From contig NC_062214.1 of the NCBI RefSeq assembly GCF_902686445.1, positions 40,991,454 through 41,055,453 on the forward strand: a stretch of 64,000 nucleotides of DNA, in the 5' to 3' direction. This stretch comes from Sciurus carolinensis. Taxonomy: Eukaryota > Chordata > Mammalia > Rodentia > Sciuridae. A program made the translations under genes and the position numbers. Of the stretch, positions 60,386-64,000 are shown one piece after another (within the stretch, counting starts at the first letter, position 1; every line of letters starts with the position of its first letter). The notes under the pieces were generated by a model that saw nothing but the letters and a program-made list of their open reading frames with translations, made no database searches and was not told the DNA's origin.

Positions 60386-61624
60386 AGGTCAACAGAAAAC
60401 TCATCTACCTTTTCATTCCACTTGGAGAAATTAATCCCACAAATGGAGAGGGCCTGCCAAAATTTGAGCTGTTGCCAGGATCAGAACATGCTTTGTGTCA
60501 TTACCATGGGATACAGAACATTTCTATCAGCAGACTAAAACCAAAACTAAACTCTTCTAATGGCCCTGTGGGTTCAATGAGTACCCCCAGCTTCCTGAGA
60601 ACCACTGTATGCTGTTTTGGCAGCTTGGAGTCTTTTCAACCCTTAGTGATTTTTTCTTGCAGAGTTTGACAAGAGACTGTTGACAGAAATTTTTTAAAAA
60701 ATATGAGATTTGGTCTCCAACTAGGTATACTGTGGCAACAAAGTTTCTATTGGATATCAGTGGAGCATTAGGCAGCTGGACTCTGAATCCTAATAATTCC
60801 CCATATTAACACCCACATTCTAAAAGTCATCAATTCCTCTCATTGGTCTCCAAGGACCTAGGAGAACTTTTCAGCAGCTTAGACATGTCTCCTCATTATC
60901 AGATGATCAATAAATCATTTGCCTAGATGCATTTTATGGTTGCCCAATACGCCAGCATAATAAAAGTTTGAATTAGGTAATGTTCCTTTTTATTATCAGA
61001 AATGAATTACCTCATGGGGCCAGCAGGTACACAAATGTAGTGTGCCCTTCTACTCAGTGAAATGCTTTTTTAAATCAGCTTCTGACAAATTTAGAAGGCA
61101 AAAACAAAATAACTATATTCCAAGATTGCCTAGTGTTAATATTATAGGTTTCAATGGGTTCATTGTTGTTCTTCATTTAGTAATAAAAAAATCATAATTA
61201 CCATAGCAATCACGAAAAACCATCAGGATAATATTTAATATGAAACATAAATTCTAAATTCTCTATGTTAACTCTGAGCCCAGAGAGGGAAACTTTCTGC
61301 AGAGTATGGTAAGATGCTTATCATACTCAAGAAAATGTTCATATTTGCTCCCACCAGCCCCTGGAATGCTACTAAAACAGAACATTATGCTAATAAATGT
61401 ATGTAATAATACCAGCATCCATGTTCACCATAAAAAAGAATATCATGGTTTGAGAGCTGAGTGGTAGCATATTCATGTGACTTTGAAAACTCATGTTTCA
61501 TTCTTAAATTTTGAACAGAATTTATCATGTAATGAATAAATGCTTACTGTCTACAAAAGATGATCTCTTGATTATCTCACCATTTGGAGCCCATGGAAGA
61601 GGACCAGGAAAATTGGTCCAGGCT
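60386..61624. other. Unique sequence, nothing recognised
   Basis: AT-rich; no gene or repeat assigned. Confidence 0.4.
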
Positions 61625-61722
61625 TTGTGTTCCTAAAGAGTAAAGGCTGAGTCTGTCATTGCTCTTTGACCAATACCTAGCATATGATAAGCTCTCAGTA
61701 AATGCTTGCAATTGAATCAGTA
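61625..61722 (+). repeat. L2 LINE 3' end relic
   Basis: 'aaggctgagtctgtcattgc', 'ccaatacctagcatatgata' and 'agctctcagtaaatgcttgc' match the L2 terminus order. Confidence 0.55.
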
Positions 61723-61753
61723 ATTTTTGCTGACATGGAGCCAATAGAGTGTG

Positions 61754-62194
61754 TGTCTTAGTCCTTTTGTTGCTGCTGTAACAAAATATCTGGGTAAGCC
61801 TGGGTAATTTATAAACAATAGTTTATAAATTTTCTGCTGCTTCAACAAATACCTGAGACTGGGTAACAAAAAAATAGAAGTTTATTTGACTCACACTTCT
61901 AGAACCTGGGAAGTCCAAGATCATGGTGCTGACATTTTTTCAGAATCTGGAGAAGGCCTTCTTGCTATATTATAACATGGCACAGGACATCATCTAGCAA
62001 GACAAAGGAAACATGCTAGCTTTTGTCTCTCTTCCTATAAAGCTACTGATGCCATCTTAGGAAGCCCCAACCTTATAACCTCATCCAACTTAATTATCTC
62101 CCCAAAGATCCACCTCCAAATACCATCAACATATGAATTAGGGGATTAAGTTCCCAACACATGAACTTTAGGGGAACCCATTCAAACTCTAGCA
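61754..62194 (-). mobile_element. MaLR LTR with internal duplication
   Basis: Begins tgtcttagtccttttgttgc and ends 'cccattcaaactctagca'. The first ~60 bp of the LTR end occur twice ('gctgctgtaacaaaatatct' ... 'ctgctgcttcaacaaatacc'), joined by a perfect inverted repeat at 61807-61830. Solo, non-coding. Confidence 0.75.
61807..61830. repeat. Perfect 10-bp inverted repeat, 4-bp loop
   Basis: Arms atttataaac and gtttataaat around aata; it sits at the junction of the duplicated LTR segment. Confidence 0.9.
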
Positions 62195-62195
62195 G

Positions 62196-62600
62196 TCTGG
62201 GAAGGTTTCCTAGAAGAGAACCCATAAACTGAATCTGAAGTGATGGGCAGTTTAATCCATTTTGGGAAACAGAAGAAGGATATCCAGGCAGAAACAACAG
62301 GAAGGAGGCATGGACAATGGAAATAGGGAGCCATGTGATCTGATGTTCTTGGGGCACTACCTGTGCAGCTGGTGGAGGGCAGAAATGAAGCCATGTAGGG
62401 AGGCACCAGTCTGCTCATGGGGGACTATGGAGCTTGAGCTTCTGTCTTTGCATTGCTCCATGAGAAGACTATTGAGGGATTTTAAGAAAAGAAGGGTCTT
62501 GGTCATATTTCTGATTTAGAAAAATCATTCTGACTTTAGTACGGAAATGGATACAAAAGAGGTGCGGTTAGAGCAAAGGAGACCACTTAGGAGGCCCAGT
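62196..62600 (-). repeat. L2 LINE relic
   Basis: 'ctgggaaggtttcctagaag', 'gaaggatatccaggcagaaa', 'tattgagggattttaagaaa' and 'agaaaaatcattctgacttt' follow the antisense L2 body (ggaaggcttcctggagga ... attccaggcagagg ... gggttttaagcagggg). Confidence 0.6.
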
Positions 62601-63539
62601 TGTGGCCATTCTGATGCCTTTTTCTTGCCCACATAGGTATACAGCACAGGCTGGCACTTGCATTATTTCCATCTCAAGGCCACCTGAAGCTCTTGAGATC
62701 AAAGTAGCTTTATTCCCCAGTTTTTGAGACATACCAAGTGCTGGATGCTGTGCTTTAAGGGAGCACATTATTCTGAAGCTCCTCTCCCCATTCCCTTCCT
62801 ATTCCTCCTGGTCACCGGCAGAGCCAGAAGGATGGTTAGTGTGGACAAAGACAATGAAGTGTCACAATTTCTCTTCCAGTTTCAACATTTCTGAGGACAA
62901 TCCTCCTTTGGGGCTCAGAGTCCTTCTGGTCTTGAGCCAGCATTGGGAGGACAAATCTTAAATGGCTGCAATTGCCAACAAATTGCTTTTCACCAACTGG
63001 AAATTAAAAAAGGCTACTTTATTCCCTGATGATAACCATTAGAAAAGGATCCAAACCACAGGCATTCAGGTTCACAGACTTTCCCAGACCAAAGCACACC
63101 ATGAACCCACTTGAATGCCAGGCATTATTTTCAAGGTGCTTTCAAGAACACTGTGGGTTTTAGGAAAGAAAAGCTCCGACCCTGTACTATTTTGTAAACA
63201 TCAGAAACTGCTTACCTAATGTGGAGCCCTTCTTGGTTGGTCTGTGAAAATAATAAAATGTTTCAGAAGAAATATTCAAGAAATCAAAATTACTCAGAGT
63301 AGTTGAGAACAATGTCAGCAAGGACTCACAGATCCTCGGAGTCCAGTTTGCTTGTTCTTTATGGCAAAGGAGCCTAATTGGTTTGCCAGTTCTATCAAAA
63401 GCCCAGACAAGGAAACACGCTTGCTTGGTAGCAAGAGGGATTTAATTTGGACAGAGAGAAAAATTTGCTGATAGGAAAGGTTATTAGGAACTGCACTGGA
63501 TTATGAAGAGAAAAAAATTTGAAAATTCATCTCAGTGGA
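62601..63539. other. Unique sequence, nothing recognised
   Basis: No gene or repeat identified. Confidence 0.4.
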
Positions 63540-63660
63540 AGTCTATTGAGCACCCACTATGATAAGCACTGCTCTGTGCTAAGAGGATTAATTGATGAAC
63601 AAAACAAAGATCCCTGACCAAGTGGAACTTACATTCCAGCTTGGGGCCTCTGGGAAACAA
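63540..63660 (-). repeat. L2 LINE 3' end relic
   Basis: 'ctattgagcacccactatga', 'aacaaaacaaagatccctga' and 'gtggaacttacattccagct' match the antisense L2 3' end order. Confidence 0.6.
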
Positions 63661-63715
63661 ATCGATGAGGCTGCTGTGCCTCTGATCTTACAGTGCGTAA
63701 GGTATGGTTATTGTG

Positions 63716-64000
63716 CGGTATGGGCACAGGGTAGTGAGGGTAAACTGCATTGTGGGTACAGGGCACTGTAGGTGCAGCCCAGTGTGGGTACAGTCCAGTG
63801 TGGATACAGGGTAGTGAGGGTACAGGGCAGTGTGAGTGCAGTGCATTATAGGTAGTGCACTGTGGGTACAGTCCAGTATGGGTACAATCCTGTGCGGGTA
63901 AAGTACATTGTGGGTACAGGGCAGTGTGGGTGCTGTGCATTGTGGGTAGAGTGCACTGTGGATACAGTCCAGTGTGAACATAGGTTAGTGAAGTTATAGG
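63716..64000 (+). repeat. 16-bp minisatellite with six-unit higher-order period
   Basis: From 63716 to the window end the sequence divides into 18 units, sixteen of them exactly 16 bp, with a consensus near cagtgtgggtacaggg. One unit is 14 bp and the last, cut by the edge, 15. Units six apart resemble each other more than neighbours: for example cactgtaggtgcagcc, cactgtgggtacagtc, cactgtggatacagtc. The array continues past the right edge. Long minus-strand frames here (63629-63940, 63688-63981) are stop-free only because the repeat lacks stops; they are not genes. Confidence 0.92.

Noticed and set aside
63629..63981. Cys/His/Pro-rich repeat protein on the minus strand
   Set aside because: It is the translation of a 16-bp minisatellite; two frames are open at once because the repeat has no stops.
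63716..64000. CRISPR-like array
   Set aside because: The units are contiguous 16-mers without unique spacers, and the DNA is clearly mammalian.

Overview
This is 64 kb of mammalian, non-coding, AT-rich nuclear DNA. No cellular gene, exon, tRNA or rRNA could be supported. The repeats point to a rodent of the squirrel-related clade, most likely Sciuridae (squirrel, marmot, ground squirrel). Two ID-type SINEs (tRNA-Ala-like, at 7.2 and 40.75 kb) and two fused B1-plus-ID SINEs (20.06-20.62 kb) sit beside young rodent-type LINE-1 copies. No primate Alu is present. The species is an inference from repeat types.

Layout. 1-4.5 kb: mostly unique sequence with two unassigned small ORFs. 4.5-7.7 kb: L2/MIR relics, then an antisense L1 ORF2 fragment split by an ID element. 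8.7-9.7 kb: an ancient MLT1 LTR split by a 5'-truncated L1. 9.8-14.5 kb: MIR, MaLR and L2 relics in unique DNA. 14.9-18.5 kb: a very old L1. 18.6-19.9 kb: a MaLR LTR split by a truncated L1. 20-24.7 kb: two composite SINEs, an old L1 tail, an MLT1 LTR and a young 1.8-kb L1 with a perfect 12-bp target-site duplication (TSD). 26.5-27 kb: another MaLR LTR. 27.84-34.18 kb: the main feature, a structurally complete 6.3-kb L1 on the minus strand with a 14-bp TSD. It has a 5' UTR of two tandem ~596-bp units each with a YY1-type motif, ORF1, ORF2, a 3' UTR with a telomere-like tract, and a double poly(A) tail. Both ORFs are broken.

34.2-56 kb: scattered MIR, L2, MER5A, HAL1-like and MLT1 relics, a solo ERVL-type LTR with a 5-bp TSD (41.55-42.11 kb), the fresh ID SINE and a 3'-only L1 stub. 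56.75-58.69 kb: an ancient MaLR retaining both LTRs and internal sequence. 59.8-62.6 kb: two more MaLR LTRs and L2. 63.7 kb to the window end: a 16-bp minisatellite with six-unit higher-order structure.

The window reads as an intergenic or intronic repeat landscape recording at least three waves: L2/MIR/MLT1/old L1, then MaLR and mid-age L1, then young L1 and ID/B1-ID. I found no new multi-gene system. The points most worth checking are the promoter architecture and tails of the full-length L1, and the nested minisatellite. Repeat names come from recalled family hallmarks, so subfamily calls and outer edges are approximate unless a TSD is given.
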